Assembly (NCBI RefSeq): GCF_902498825.1
Contig: NZ_LR701459.1
Span: 936,001-1,000,000, forward strand
Direction of reading: 5' to 3'
Source of the DNA: Rhizobium sp. EC-SD404
GTDB lineage: Bacteria; Pseudomonadota; Alphaproteobacteria; Rhizobiales; Rhizobiaceae
DNA length: 64,000 bases
Shown: positions 34,850-44,032 of the stretch, piece after piece
Layout: every line of letters begins with the position of its first letter
How positions within the stretch are numbered: position 1 is the first letter of the stretch
Program-made: the position numbers and the translations under genes
The notes under the pieces: model-generated
Database searches by the model: none
Told to the model about the DNA's origin: nothing
Seen by the model: only the letters and a program-made list of their open reading frames with translations

Positions 34850-35596
34850 ATGGCAGGCCATTCACAGTTCAAGAACATCATGCACCGCAAGGGCCGCCAG
34901 GACGCGGTGCGCTCCAAGATGTTCTCCAAGCTCGCGCGCGAAATCACCGTGGCGGCAAAGGGCGGTCTGCCGGATCCGGCCATGAACCCGCGCTTGCGCC
35001 TGGCGATCCAGAACGCCAAGGCGCAGTCCATGCCCAAGGACAATATCGAGCGCGCCATCAAGAAGGCGTCCGGCGGCGATGCCGAGAGCTACGAAGAAAT
35101 CCGCTACGAAGGCTACGGCCCGGGCGGCGTCGCTCTCATCGTGGAAGCATTGACAGACAACCGCAACCGCACCGCTTCGAATGTGCGCGCGGCGTTCACC
35201 AAGTCCGGCGGGGCGCTTGGCGAAACCGGCTCGGTTGCCTTCAGCTTCAACCGTGTGGGCGAAATCGTCTACAAGCCAGCGGCCGGCGATGCCGACACGG
35301 TGATGGAAGCGGCCATCGAAGCGGGAGCCGAGGATGTCGTATCCGACGAGAACGGCCACGTCGTGATCTGCGCTTTCGAGGATATCGGCGAAGTGTCGAA
35401 GGCGCTCGAGGAGAAGCTCGGTGAAGCCGAGTCGGTCAAGGCGATCTGGAAACCCCAGACTTCGACCCCGGTCGACGAGGAGCGGGCGCTTTCAGTGATG
35501 AAGCTGATCGACGTTCTCGACGATGACGACGACGTCCAGAACGTCTACGCCAATTTCGAGATTTCCGACGAGGTCATGGCCAAGCTGTCTGCCTGA
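34850..35596 (+). CDS. yebC: YebC/TACO1 family protein
   Basis: A 248-residue YebC-family protein beginning [18 protein letters not shown], the universal signature. Members were first called DNA-binding regulators and more recently shown to help ribosomes translate polyproline stretches, a fitting link to the EF-P gene and the Pro-rich TolA in this window. It is cytosolic and acidic at the C-terminus ([17 protein letters not shown]). In Rhizobiales it normally leads directly into ruvC; here about 2 kb of other genes intervene. Confidence 0.95.
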   Translation: MAGHSQFKNIMHRKGRQDAVRSKMFSKLAREITVAAKGGLPDPAMNPRLRLAIQNAKAQSMPKDNIERAIKKASGGDAESYEEIRYEGYGPGGVALIVEALTDNRNRTASNVRAAFTKSGGALGETGSVAFSFNRVGEIVYKPAAGDADTVMEAAIEAGAEDVVSDENGHVVICAFEDIGEVSKALEEKLGEAESVKAIWKPQTSTPVDEERALSVMKLIDVLDDDDDVQNVYANFEISDEVMAKLSA

Positions 35597-35615
35597 CACG
35601 CCATATTTGAAATGC

Positions 35616-35653
35616 AAAAGCCCGCATCGGTCTCCCGATGCGGGCTTTTTTTT
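35616..35653 (+). terminator. Terminator after yebC
   Basis: AAAAGCCCGCATCGG TCTC CCGATGCGGGCTTTT with T8 is a 15-bp perfect stem. It may also serve the minus-strand gene ending at 35677. Confidence 0.9.
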
Positions 35654-35676
35654 AGCTTGTTTCGATCAACCGCCGA

Positions 35677-36369
35677 TCAGTACTGCCGGAACTCGCGACG
35701 CGGCTGGCGGGGATCCTGTCGATCGTCACGGCGTTCGACGCGGTTGTCGCGGCGATCCTCACGACGCTCCTGGCGGAACTCCTGGCGATCCTCACGTCGG
35801 TCCTGGCGGAATTCGCGGCGATCTTCACGGGCATCCTGACGGAACTCGCGACGGTCTTCGCGGCGCTCGACCTGGTTTGGACGGCCCGGATTACCGATGC
35901 CGGGGCGACCGGGACGGTCAGGCTGCACGATCACGGGACGGCCTGGACGATCGGGACGGACGACGACCGGACGGCCTTCGTAACGGCCGCGATCACGGTA
36001 GAAGCCCTGGCCGCGGTAATGGCGGTCCCAATAATTGCCGATGGAGAAGGTGACCGTCGGAATCCCGATCCGTGCGACATAGCTCGGAGCGCGGACGCGG
36101 CGGTTGTCGTAGGACAGGTCGAGATAGCTGGCCGAGACCCAGCCGCGCACGCCGCCGCCTTGTACATCGCACCAGCCGGGGCCGGCCGTGCAACCGATGA
36201 CGTCAACCTGGGCGCCTGCAGGAAATACGGTGACCGCCGGATACTGCGTGCCGGGACCGGACCGCACGTTCAAATTGGTCGTGACAAAGCCTGGTGCTGC
36301 AGATGCGATGCTGGGCAGCGCGACCAGTGCGGCCAGCGATGCTGCTGCGGCGACTATGAACTTCTTCAT
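35677..36369 (-). CDS. Exported SH3-domain protein with Arg/Asp-rich repeat tail
   Basis: A 230-residue protein. The signal peptide MKKFIVAAAASLAALVALPSIASAA is followed by a bacterial SH3 domain (about 26-85, NLNVRSGPGTQYPAVTVFPAGA...VRGWVSASYLDL). A Pro/Arg spacer with two VxPDRPGRP units follows, then a tail built from an 11-residue repeat, REDRREFRQDx, from about residue 165 to the end. The SH3b part probably binds peptidoglycan; the highly charged tail is low-complexity and of unknown role. The start at 36369 begins the signal peptide and has GGAGAGTGAG upstream. Confidence 0.82.
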   Translation of the reverse strand: MKKFIVAAAASLAALVALPSIASAAPGFVTTNLNVRSGPGTQYPAVTVFPAGAQVDVIGCTAGPGWCDVQGGGVRGWVSASYLDLSYDNRRVRAPSYVARIGIPTVTFSIGNYWDRHYRGQGFYRDRGRYEGRPVVVRPDRPGRPVIVQPDRPGRPGIGNPGRPNQVERREDRREFRQDAREDRREFRQDRREDRQEFRQERREDRRDNRVERRDDRQDPRQPRREFRQY

Positions 36370-36494
36370 CTCACTCTCCTTGCGGCCTTTTTGGGCTCTT
36401 CGATGCATTCAGGGGCGAAGCATGAAGACAGATTTAGCGTCCCGATCCTGAACGAAGGATGGCTTAGCGGTTCATACGCCGTTCATCGACGCAT

Positions 36495-37499
36495 TCAGGC
36501 TGCCTGCCTGGCCATTTCGTCGCGCATGCCGGCCAGGATTTCGAGACCTCTCAGCCGCTTGTCGAGATCATGGATTGGCAACGAGACGATCAATTCGTCC
36601 ACCTTGGTCAGTTCAAGGAACCGATCCGTCTTTTCGCGCACCGTCTCGGGGGAACCGACGAGAGCGTATTGGAACGTATGTTCGATGCCGATCTTTTCGT
36701 TTGCGGTCCAGATTTCGTCCATCGATTCGACCGGCTTCGGCGTCCGCCCGGGCGTGCCCCGACGCAGATTGACGAATTGCTGCTGCGCCGAGGTAAAGAG
36801 GAATGCCCCTTCCTCGTCGCTTTCGGCCGGTGCGGCCATAACGCCCGCCATCGCATAGGGCTTGTCGAGCACGGCGGAGGGCTGGAACTTCTCACGATAG
36901 ATTGCGAGCGCCTGCATCAGCGAATCCGGCGCAAAGTGCGATGCGAAGGCGAAAGGCAGGCCGAGCATCGCCGCAAGCTGTGCGGAGTATAGGCTGGAGC
37001 CGAGGAGCCAGATCGGCACATGGGAGTTCTCGCCCGGAACCGCATGCACGCGCTGGCCGGGTTGTGGCGCGCCGAGCAACGTCATCAATTCGACGACGTC
37101 GTTCGGAAAGTTTTCGGCTCCGGCATCGAGATTGCGGCGCAGGGCCCTTGCGGTCAGTCCGTCGGTACCGGGCGCGCGACCAAGCCCGAGATCGATGCGG
37201 CCGGGGTAGAGGGCTTCGAGCGTGCCGAACTGTTCGGCAATCACCAGCGGCGAATGGTTCGGCAGCATGACGCCGCCCGAGCCGACGCGGATCGTCTTCG
37301 TCCCACCGGCCACGTGACCGATCACGACGGCGGTCGCAGCAGAAGCGATGCCATGCATGTTGTGATGCTCGGCAAGCCAGAAGCGATTGTAGCCAAGCGC
37401 CTCGGCTTTCTGGGCGAGCTTCAGGGAGCCTTTCAGCGCATCGGCCGGCGTCTGGTCTTCGGCGATGGGCGAGAGATCGAGAATGGAGAGGGGTACCAT
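36495..37499 (-). CDS. LLM-class flavin-dependent oxidoreductase
   Basis: A 334-residue luciferase-like TIM-barrel protein of the YhbW-type branch. [10 protein letters not shown] at the N-terminus, [10 protein letters not shown] near residue 40, the [39 protein letters not shown] signature and the C-terminal [14 protein letters not shown] are typical. It would use reduced FMN to oxidise an unknown substrate. It sits in the yebC-ruvC interval and diverges from ruvC. Confidence 0.88.
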   Translation of the reverse strand: MVPLSILDLSPIAEDQTPADALKGSLKLAQKAEALGYNRFWLAEHHNMHGIASAATAVVIGHVAGGTKTIRVGSGGVMLPNHSPLVIAEQFGTLEALYPGRIDLGLGRAPGTDGLTARALRRNLDAGAENFPNDVVELMTLLGAPQPGQRVHAVPGENSHVPIWLLGSSLYSAQLAAMLGLPFAFASHFAPDSLMQALAIYREKFQPSAVLDKPYAMAGVMAAPAESDEEGAFLFTSAQQQFVNLRRGTPGRTPKPVESMDEIWTANEKIGIEHTFQYALVGSPETVREKTDRFLELTKVDELIVSLPIHDLDKRLRGLEILAGMRDEMARQAA

Positions 37500-37655
37500 G
37501 ACTGGTCCTTTGGCAGCGAAAGCGCGTTGGGTGTTGGGAGAGATTTAGGTGCTGCGACCCTCCACCGCCACCTTCTCCGTTCGATCCTCAGTTTGTTTCT
37601 CTTTTGTTCACGAGATGCGTGGCAGAACATGGCATCAGCAGCTAGGGTTTCGCGC

Positions 37656-38168
37656 ATGCAACAGACGATTCGCATCATGGGTATCGATCCGGGCCTGCGC
37701 CGTACCGGCTGGGCGATGGTCGATGCGCTCGGCAACTCGCTGCGCTTCGTGGGATCAGGCACGATCCGGTCCGACGAGAAATGCGATCTGGCGACCCGTC
37801 TCAAGCAATTGCACGAGGGTCTCGCCGCCATTCTCCATGAAATGAAGCCGGACGAAGCAGCCGTGGAGCAGACATTCGTCAACAAGGATGCGGTCGCGAC
37901 CCTGAAGCTCGGCCAGGCGCGCGGCGTCGTCATGCTTGTGCCGGCGCTCGCCGGCTTGCCGGTCGCCGAATACGCGCCCAATGCGGTGAAGAAGACGGTC
38001 ATCGGCGTCGGCCACGGCGACAAAACGCAAATCCACATGATGGTGAAGGTGCTCCTGCCGAAGGCGACGTTCGACACCGACGATGCCGCGGACGCCATTG
38101 CCATCGCCATCTGCCACGCCCACCACCGTCAAAGTGCAGCCGGCCGGCTGAGGCTCGCGAGCGCATAG
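37656..38168 (+). CDS. ruvC: Holliday junction endonuclease RuvC
   Basis: A 170-residue resolvase that cuts four-way junctions during recombination repair. The catalytic acidic residues are visible: D in [13 protein letters not shown] in AAVEQTFVN, and the D pair in [19 protein letters not shown] 37656 (MQQTIRIMG) is chosen; the longer frame runs through the LLM gene and is spurious. It is followed by ruvA 58 bases later. Confidence 0.95.
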   Translation: MQQTIRIMGIDPGLRRTGWAMVDALGNSLRFVGSGTIRSDEKCDLATRLKQLHEGLAAILHEMKPDEAAVEQTFVNKDAVATLKLGQARGVVMLVPALAGLPVAEYAPNAVKKTVIGVGHGDKTQIHMMVKVLLPKATFDTDDAADAIAIAICHAHHRQSAAGRLRLASA

Positions 38169-38226
38169 ATGACGGCGATCTGGCGACGAAAAATATCTGC
38201 CCAGCCCACAATCGGATAGCTGTTCC

Positions 38227-38844
38227 ATGATCGGAAAACTGAAAGGCACGGTGGACGAGATCGGCGAAGACCATGTCGTCGTCGACGTCCACGGCGTTGG
38301 TTACGTTGCCTATTGCTCCGGCCGAACGCTGGCGAAACTGACCGCCGGCGAGGCCGTGATCCTCCAAATCGAGACCTATGTGCGCGAAGATGTGTTGCGG
38401 CTCTATGGCTTCACCAGCCCGCTGGAACGCGAATGGTTCCGCCTGCTGCAGAGCGTGCAGGGCGTGGGCTCCAAGGTGGCGCTGGCCGTCCTGACGACGC
38501 TGACGGCATCCGAGCTCGCCAATGCCATCGCGCTTCAGGACAAGGCGACCGTGGCGCGCGCACCGGGTATCGGACCCAAGGTCGCCCAGCGCATCGTCAC
38601 GGAACTGAAGGCGAAGGCGCCCGCCTTTGCCGGCGATGCCGCAGGCGCGATTGGTTTCAAGCAAGAACTCGGCGAGGGCGTCGCCTCCGCACCCATCTCG
38701 GATGCGGTCTCCGCGCTTACCAATCTCGGCTATTCACGCGACCAGGCGGCGAACGCCGTCGCGGTCGCCGTGAAGAACGCCGGCGAAGACGCCGACAGCG
38801 CTAAGCTTATCCGTCTGGGGCTGAAGGAACTGGCAAGGCCATGA
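38227..38844 (+). CDS. ruvA: Holliday junction branch-migration protein RuvA
   Basis: A 205-residue RuvA that binds the junction as a tetramer and recruits RuvB. It has an N-terminal OB-fold ([31 protein letters not shown]), two HhH motifs ([17 protein letters not shown] and [13 protein letters not shown]) and a C-terminal RuvB-binding domain ([21 protein letters not shown]). It is part of ruvCAB. Confidence 0.97.
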   Translation: MIGKLKGTVDEIGEDHVVVDVHGVGYVAYCSGRTLAKLTAGEAVILQIETYVREDVLRLYGFTSPLEREWFRLLQSVQGVGSKVALAVLTTLTASELANAIALQDKATVARAPGIGPKVAQRIVTELKAKAPAFAGDAAGAIGFKQELGEGVASAPISDAVSALTNLGYSRDQAANAVAVAVKNAGEDADSAKLIRLGLKELARP

Positions 38845-38922
38845 ACTGCGGTGCGATTGCGAGCGCCGAGCGGCTGGACTACACCGATGGCATGACCCGT
38901 TCACCGACCTCGGCCAACGCCA

Positions 38923-39963
38923 ATGAGTGATCCCGCTCGTCTCATCGATGCAGAAAAGCGCGGCGAGGACGCCGAGGCGTCTCTGCGGCCGCAGACGCTC
39001 GACGATTTCACCGGCCAGGCCGAAGCGCGCGCGAACCTCAAGATCTTCATCGAGGCCGCCAAGGCACGCGGCGAGGCACTCGATCACGTGCTGTTCGTTG
39101 GCCCGCCTGGCCTTGGAAAGACGACGCTCGCGCAGATCATGGCCAAGGAACTCGGCGTCAATTTCCGTGCGACATCCGGCCCCGTCATCGCCAAGGCCGG
39201 CGATCTCGCCGCTCTCTTGACCAATCTCGAAGAGCGCGATGTTCTCTTCATCGACGAAATCCATCGCCTCAGCCCGGCGGTCGAGGAAATTCTCTATCCG
39301 GCGATGGAAGATTTCCAGCTCGATCTCATCATCGGCGAAGGGCCGGCGGCCCGTTCCGTGAAGATCGATCTCGCCAATTTCACGCTCGTTGCCGCCACGA
39401 CGCGGCTTGGCCTCCTCACCACCCCGTTGCGTGACCGCTTCGGCATTCCGGTGAGGCTCAATTTCTATACCGTTCCAGAACTGGAACTGATCGTCCGGCG
39501 CGGTGCCCGCATCATGGGCCTGCCGATGACCGAGGATGGCGCGCTCGAAGTCGCCCGCCGTGCCCGTGGCACGCCGCGTATCGCCGGCAGGCTGCTGCGC
39601 CGTGTGCGCGATTTCGCCGAGGTCGCGCGCGCCGAAGCTGTGGATCGCAAGGTCGCCGACGAGGCGCTGACGCGCCTGGAAGTGGATGCGCTCGGCCTCG
39701 ACCAACTCGACCGACGCTATCTCTTCATGATCGCCAAGAATTTCGGTGGGGGCCCAGTGGGCATCGAAACGATCGCCGCCGGCCTCTCGGAACCGCGCGA
39801 TGCGATCGAGGACATCATCGAGCCCTATCTGATCCAGCAGGGCTTCATCCAGCGCACGCCGCGCGGCCGGGTCCTCACTGCCAACGCTTGGAAACACCTC
39901 GGTCTCAACGCACCGAAGGATTTGGAAGCGACGCAGTTTCGCATTCAGTTCGACGAGGACTGA
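38923..39963 (+). CDS. ruvB: Holliday junction helicase RuvB
   Basis: A 346-residue AAA+ motor for branch migration. Walker A is [12 protein letters not shown], Walker [11 protein letters not shown], sensor 1 LVAATTRLG, and the C-terminal winged helix ends [19 protein letters not shown]. The start follows ruvA by 78 bases. It converges with the sqd operon, which ends 13 bases away. Confidence 0.97.
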   Translation: MSDPARLIDAEKRGEDAEASLRPQTLDDFTGQAEARANLKIFIEAAKARGEALDHVLFVGPPGLGKTTLAQIMAKELGVNFRATSGPVIAKAGDLAALLTNLEERDVLFIDEIHRLSPAVEEILYPAMEDFQLDLIIGEGPAARSVKIDLANFTLVAATTRLGLLTTPLRDRFGIPVRLNFYTVPELELIVRRGARIMGLPMTEDGALEVARRARGTPRIAGRLLRRVRDFAEVARAEAVDRKVADEALTRLEVDALGLDQLDRRYLFMIAKNFGGGPVGIETIAAGLSEPRDAIEDIIEPYLIQQGFIQRTPRGRVLTANAWKHLGLNAPKDLEATQFRIQFDED

Positions 39964-39975
39964 TCCGTCGTCAGC

Positions 39976-40872
39976 CTAACGAGGCCTGATCAAGTCGGGC
40001 AGCGTTTCTTCCAGCAGGTCGAAGCCTCCCGGGCGCCAGCCGAGCTTTTTGAGCACGGTGCAATCCATGACGTCGACCGATGTTCTATCGGCGGGGTCTG
40101 GAGGCTGTCTCTCGATACCCGAGAGCGCAGCGACCCGGCCTAAAAGGTCGTGTTGATCCAGCAGGATGTCGGAAACGTTGAACACCCGTCCGGCGATGGC
40201 GTTGATATCGGTATACCGCAGAAGGAGAAGAACGGCCTGCGCGACATCGAAACCGTGCACTTCCGTCGCCACACGCGGCGCGATCGTCTGACCGTCCAGG
40301 AAATCCGCAAAGAGCTTCTCCCACTTGTGGGAGGCACCCGACCGATGAGCACCGTAAACGCCGGTGATCCTGAGGCTGGCCGCCACGAATTCGGCCGAGG
40401 CGAGGGCGCTGAGTGCTCTTTCTCCATCGAGCTTCACCTGCCCATATAGCGTTTCAGGCCTTGCCGGCGTCGCTTCTGTGAGTAGTGTCGGTGCCCCTTG
40501 GGTGCCGTAAACCGCGCGGCTTGAAAGAAAGACGGCACGCTTGACGCCGCCGGCTTTCGCAGTTTTGAACAAGGCGATACTGCCGTCGCGATTGAGCCGG
40601 CTGAAACGCGCCGGATCGTCGCCTTCGCCGCCCCGGTACTTGCCCTCGACATGATCGAAGGCGCCGTGCACCAGCCAGTCGATGCCTTCGAGAAGGGCCG
40701 TGCGATCGGCGTCGGGATCGAGGTCGAGCGGCCTGAAGGCAATCGGCGCACTGAACAGGTCGGGCTCGGGAGGTTGCCGGCCGGCGACGATGACCTCGAA
40801 GCCTTCCCGCAGCATGGCTTCAACGATGAAGCGACCGACATACCCCGTTCCGCCGGTCACCAGCACACGCAT
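39976..40872 (-). CDS. sqdC: NAD-dependent epimerase/dehydratase, SqdC-like
   Basis: A 298-residue extended short-chain dehydrogenase. The N-terminal VTGGTGYVGRF binds NAD(P), and the active site is SSRAVYGT with YGQVK (Tyr-x-x-x-Lys). In Rhodobacter and Sinorhizobium sqdBDC operons, SqdC is a reductase-like protein needed for normal sulfolipid synthesis. Here the gene is last in an operon with sqdB and sqdD-like genes, one base after the glycosyltransferase stop. The symbol rests mainly on this context. Confidence 0.75.
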   Translation of the reverse strand: MRVLVTGGTGYVGRFIVEAMLREGFEVIVAGRQPPEPDLFSAPIAFRPLDLDPDADRTALLEGIDWLVHGAFDHVEGKYRGGEGDDPARFSRLNRDGSIALFKTAKAGGVKRAVFLSSRAVYGTQGAPTLLTEATPARPETLYGQVKLDGERALSALASAEFVAASLRITGVYGAHRSGASHKWEKLFADFLDGQTIAPRVATEVHGFDVAQAVLLLLRYTDINAIAGRVFNVSDILLDQHDLLGRVAALSGIERQPPDPADRTSVDVMDCTVLKKLGWRPGGFDLLEETLPDLIRPR

Positions 40873-40873
40873 G

Positions 40874-41710
40874 TCAGTCGACCGCAGGATCGGCGACCGC
40901 AGGATTGGTGAGCGATGCGATGTCCGGAATGTTCGCGCCGGTGAAATAGGCCTGCCAGAGATCGATCAGCGGGCGCAGCCGATCCGTCTTCGGATGATCG
41001 GTCTCCCAAGGCTTCTCATATTGGTAGTGGATCACGTTCACCGAGCCCCAGTTCCAGAGTGCGGGCATGGTGAACCAGACATATTGCAGCATATTCATCG
41101 TCACCGGCAGGCCGTGCCAGTCGGGAAAGAAGGTCTGCAGGAAGGTCTGGTCGGTGCGCGGCCAGTGCGCGCCGGGCTCATCCAACCGCGCCATCATCGC
41201 ATCGAACGTCGCGTCCGATGGCTCTGCCACGAAGACCCCGGAGTTCAGCCGGTGAAAGTCCGCGACGCTCTCGTAGACGTTCGGTGCCGCGGAGAATTCC
41301 GGATAGGCGAAGAGCTTGTCGATGTTGCGGATGACGATGGCATCGGCGTCGATGAAGACGACGCGTTCATACTGCGCCATCTGCCAGAGCCGCAGCTTGC
41401 AAAAATTGTCGAGCGGCGAATGAAATGCCGGCTTGCGCCCCTTGGTGAAGGGGGCGTCGGCATGGATCCGGGCGCGACTGTGTTGTTCGTTGAACGCATC
41501 CGAAAGCTCGAGAAGCTCGGCCGGATAGAGCTTCGCACCGAGGTCGACGAGCGGCGCAAGCGCTTGCCGATCGACACCACCCGTATGCATGACCACGAGG
41601 TCGGCGGTGGTCCCGGTCAGCTTTATCGACCGCAAGAGCGCCGTTGCGCCCATCGCGTAGTCCCGATTGGTGACGAGCGTGACGTAGGCGTGGGGGCTCA
41701 TGGATGGCAT
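40874..41710 (-). CDS. sqdD: GT8/glycogenin-like glycosyltransferase, SqdD-like
   Basis: A 278-residue glycosyltransferase of the glycogenin-like (GT8) fold. YVTLVTNRDYAMGATALLRSI at the N-terminus is the nucleotide-binding region. FIDADAIVIRNID contains the DxD metal motif, and FNxGVFV/TDQTFL-like blocks follow. SqdD of Rhodobacter and Rhizobium belongs to this family and is thought to transfer sulfoquinovose from UDP-sulfoquinovose to diacylglycerol. Gene order with sqdB and sqdC supports that role. ATG 41710 or 41701 could be the start; neither has a strong ribosome-binding site. Confidence 0.8.
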   Translation of the reverse strand: MPSMSPHAYVTLVTNRDYAMGATALLRSIKLTGTTADLVVMHTGGVDRQALAPLVDLGAKLYPAELLELSDAFNEQHSRARIHADAPFTKGRKPAFHSPLDNFCKLRLWQMAQYERVVFIDADAIVIRNIDKLFAYPEFSAAPNVYESVADFHRLNSGVFVAEPSDATFDAMMARLDEPGAHWPRTDQTFLQTFFPDWHGLPVTMNMLQYVWFTMPALWNWGSVNVIHYQYEKPWETDHPKTDRLRPLIDLWQAYFTGANIPDIASLTNPAVADPAVD

Positions 41711-41737
41711 GCAGCGTTCGCGATCAGGCTCAGGAGG

Positions 41738-41932
41738 TCAGGCTGCAGGCGACAGCACGTCGCGCGGCAGTCGCGACTTTGCGTCGAGAAGTTCGATGCC
41801 CACGATGCGTCCTTCGGAATCGAAATCGAAAACGATGCCGGGGGAAACTTCCTCGCTTTCGAGCACTGCGGCACGGGAAAAGCGGATATAGGCGGCGTTC
41901 GCATCCGCATCGTATGTGACGTCCGGTGTCAT
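41738..41932 (-). CDS. DUF2283 protein, putative antitoxin-like partner
   Basis: A 64-residue DUF2283 protein: MTPDVTYDADANAAYIRFSRAAV, then GIVFDFDSEGRIVGIELLDA, the family core. Its ATG overlaps the TGA of the DUF4258 gene (ATGA), so translation is coupled. DUF2283 genes commonly sit beside DUF4258 genes, and the pair has been suspected to be a toxin-antitoxin or toxin-antitoxin-like module; no activity is established. It is placed inside the sqd operon, 27 bases before sqdD. Confidence 0.82.
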   Translation of the reverse strand: MTPDVTYDADANAAYIRFSRAAVLESEEVSPGIVFDFDSEGRIVGIELLDAKSRLPRDVLSPAA

Positions 41933-42195
41933 GTCGCTCGCCTTGCCTTCCGGTCGAAGAAGGCCGTGATTATACGGATGTGATCGTCGCTTTCCAAGCA
42001 AGCCACCCGCAGGATGCGGTTGCCGCGGTCAGCGATGCTTCGATAGCGGCGCTCGGCACCGATCGTCGTTTCATCGGGGAGAACCCAATCGGGCGCTTTG
42101 ACCGTCGCCTCTACCCACGCCTGAGCGATGTCCCGTTCGGCCATCGCGTGCTCGGCGTGGTGGGTATAGACGATGGGCTTGTCAGCCACCCGCAC
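41929..42195 (-). CDS. DUF4258 protein, putative toxin-like partner
   Basis: An 88-residue DUF4258 protein (YTHHAEHAMAERDIAQAWVEATV...LRVACLESDDHIRIITAFFDR). The fold is thought to resemble small RelE/HigB-type proteins. It starts at GTG 42195, 10 bases after the sqdB stop, with GGGGCG just upstream; a second in-frame GTG at 42189 is also possible. It overlaps the DUF2283 gene by four bases. The toxin-first order is like higBA. Its presence within a lipid biosynthesis operon is unusual. Confidence 0.82.
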   Translation of the reverse strand: MRVADKPIVYTHHAEHAMAERDIAQAWVEATVKAPDWVLPDETTIGAERRYRSIADRGNRILRVACLESDDHIRIITAFFDRKARRAT

Positions 42196-42205
42196 CGCCC
42201 CGGTT

Positions 42206-43426
42206 TCAGGAAACGCTCTTCAGCTTCTTGCCTTCCGGATCGCGGTTGAGCGTCGGCGCGATGTCCTTGGTCCAGGCGGAAACGGCCGGAACGCGGCTGC
42301 GGTCGACGCGGTAGGCGAATTTCTTCGCCACGTCGACGACTTCCGACAGCAGACCTTCGGCAAGCGTGGTCGGATTGAGGCCGAGTGCGAGGAACTGCTC
42401 GTTCCTGACGATCAGTTCGTTTTCTGGTGCTTCCTTGCGCGGATTGGGCAGATAGGCGATCTCGGCGCCCGTCATCTTCGCGATCATTTCGGCCAGGTCA
42501 CGCACCCGGTGTGTTTCCGTCATCTGGTTGAAGATCTTGACCTTGTCACCGCGCGACGGGCCGTTCTTCAGCGCGATTTCGATGCAGCGCACCGAATCCT
42601 GAATGTGAATGAAGGCGCGTGTCTGGCCGCCGGTGCCGTGGACCGTCAGCGGATAACCGATCGCCGCCTGGATGAGGAAGCGGTTCAGAACCGTACCGTA
42701 GTCGCCGTCGTAATCGAAACGGTTGATCAGCTGCGCGTGGCGGCGCGTTTGGTCCGTATGCGTGCCCCAGACGATGCCCTGGTGCAGGTCGGTGATCCGC
42801 AGCCCGTCATTCTTGGCGTAGAACTGGAACAGCAGCTGATCCAGGCATTTCGTCATGTGGTAAATCGAGCCGGGATTGGCCGGATAGAGAATGTCCTGGC
42901 TGACCGTCTCGCCGGAAAGCGTCTCGATGCCGACCGGCAGATAGCCTTCCGGGATCGCCGCGCCGATCGTCGAATAGCCGTAGACGCCCATGGTCCCGAG
43001 ATGGACGAGATGTGCGTCGATATCGGTCTCGACCAGTGCGTTCAGCAGATTGTGCGTGGCATTGACGTTGTTGTTGACCGTGTAGTTCTTGTGCCGGTCC
43101 GACTTCATCGAATAGGGCGCGGCGCGCTGTTCGGCGAAATGGATCACGGCCTCGGGGCGATGCTCGATCAGCCAGTGCTTGAAGACGTCGTAATCGCGCG
43201 CGATGTCGATTAGGTGGAAACGGATGCGGTGACCGGTTTCCTGGTGCCAGATGCGGGTGCGCTCCTGGATCGAATCCATCGGCGTCAGCGACTGAACGCC
43301 CAATTCCGTATCGATCCAGCGGCGCGACAAATTGTCGACGATGTGAACCTCATGGCCCTGTGCCGAAAGGTGGAGGCAAGTGGGCCAGCCGACGAAGCCA
43401 TCGCCGCCAAGTACCGCAATCTTCAT
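42206..43426 (-). CDS. sqdB: UDP-sulfoquinovose synthase
   Basis: A 406-residue SDR enzyme converting UDP-glucose and sulfite to UDP-sulfoquinovose, the head-group donor for the sulfolipid SQDG. The N-terminal VLGGDGFVGWPTCLHLS, VDNLSRRWIDTELGVQSLTPM and the YHMTK catalytic pair match SQD1/SqdB. RFDYDGDYGTVLNRFLIQAAIG and HGTGGQTRAFIHIQDSV are also highly characteristic. It is the first gene of the minus-strand operon sqdB-DUF4258-DUF2283-sqdD-sqdC. Sulfolipids can replace phospholipids under phosphate limitation; no clear Pho box is seen upstream. Confidence 0.93.
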   Translation of the reverse strand: MKIAVLGGDGFVGWPTCLHLSAQGHEVHIVDNLSRRWIDTELGVQSLTPMDSIQERTRIWHQETGHRIRFHLIDIARDYDVFKHWLIEHRPEAVIHFAEQRAAPYSMKSDRHKNYTVNNNVNATHNLLNALVETDIDAHLVHLGTMGVYGYSTIGAAIPEGYLPVGIETLSGETVSQDILYPANPGSIYHMTKCLDQLLFQFYAKNDGLRITDLHQGIVWGTHTDQTRRHAQLINRFDYDGDYGTVLNRFLIQAAIGYPLTVHGTGGQTRAFIHIQDSVRCIEIALKNGPSRGDKVKIFNQMTETHRVRDLAEMIAKMTGAEIAYLPNPRKEAPENELIVRNEQFLALGLNPTTLAEGLLSEVVDVAKKFAYRVDRSRVPAVSAWTKDIAPTLNRDPEGKKLKSVS

Positions 43427-43566
43427 GCGAGATAACTCCGTAATCGCTTTAATGCGTCCGTCCGTTAGGCCAAGTCTGTGTCAGCACTATAACGGAGGTG
43501 GCCGCGCTTGTAAGGCTGGGCGCGTTGCTCCACAAGTCTCCAGAAGAAAGACGGGGATTTTGCCGG

Positions 43567-44016
43567 ATGGATGCGCATGACACGAGACTGCCGATGGTGC
43601 TCGCGGGGGAATTGACCCGTGACGGGCACCGGCTTCTTCAGCGCGTCTACTATGAGGACACAGATTTTTCCGGCGTCGTCTATCACGCGCGCTACCTCCA
43701 TTTCATGGAGCGCGGCCGCACCGACTATCTTCGCCTTCTGGGGATCGCCCAGCGCGCCATGTCGGAAACCGAACGCCTTGCTTTCGTGGTTCGCCATATG
43801 GACATCGATTTCAAGCAGCCGGCCCGCATGGACGATGTTCTGACAATCGATACGGCAACCGTCGAAGCGCGCGGAGCCCGCCTGACATTATCCCAGACCA
43901 TCAATCGCGGCAGCACCGTGCTGATCGAAGCGAAGGTCGATGTTGCCGTCATCGACGGGCAGGGGAGACCCCGCCGTTTGCCGGCGGATGTCGCAAAAGC
44001 ATTTGCCCCACGTTGA
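43567..44016 (+). CDS. ybgC: Tol-Pal associated acyl-CoA thioesterase
   Basis: A 149-residue hotdog-fold thioesterase of the YbgC/4-hydroxybenzoyl-CoA family: VYYEDTDFSGVVYHARYLHFMERGRTDYLR with the catalytic Asp. YbgC acts on acyl-CoA or acyl-ACP and is the usual first gene of tol-pal clusters. Here trkH on the opposite strand separates it from tolQ by about 1.8 kb. ATG 43567 is chosen; the frame is open from 43498. Its ribosome-binding site is weak. Confidence 0.9.
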   Translation: MDAHDTRLPMVLAGELTRDGHRLLQRVYYEDTDFSGVVYHARYLHFMERGRTDYLRLLGIAQRAMSETERLAFVVRHMDIDFKQPARMDDVLTIDTATVEARGARLTLSQTINRGSTVLIEAKVDVAVIDGQGRPRRLPADVAKAFAPR

Positions 44017-44032
44017 AGTCGAGAGTGATTTC

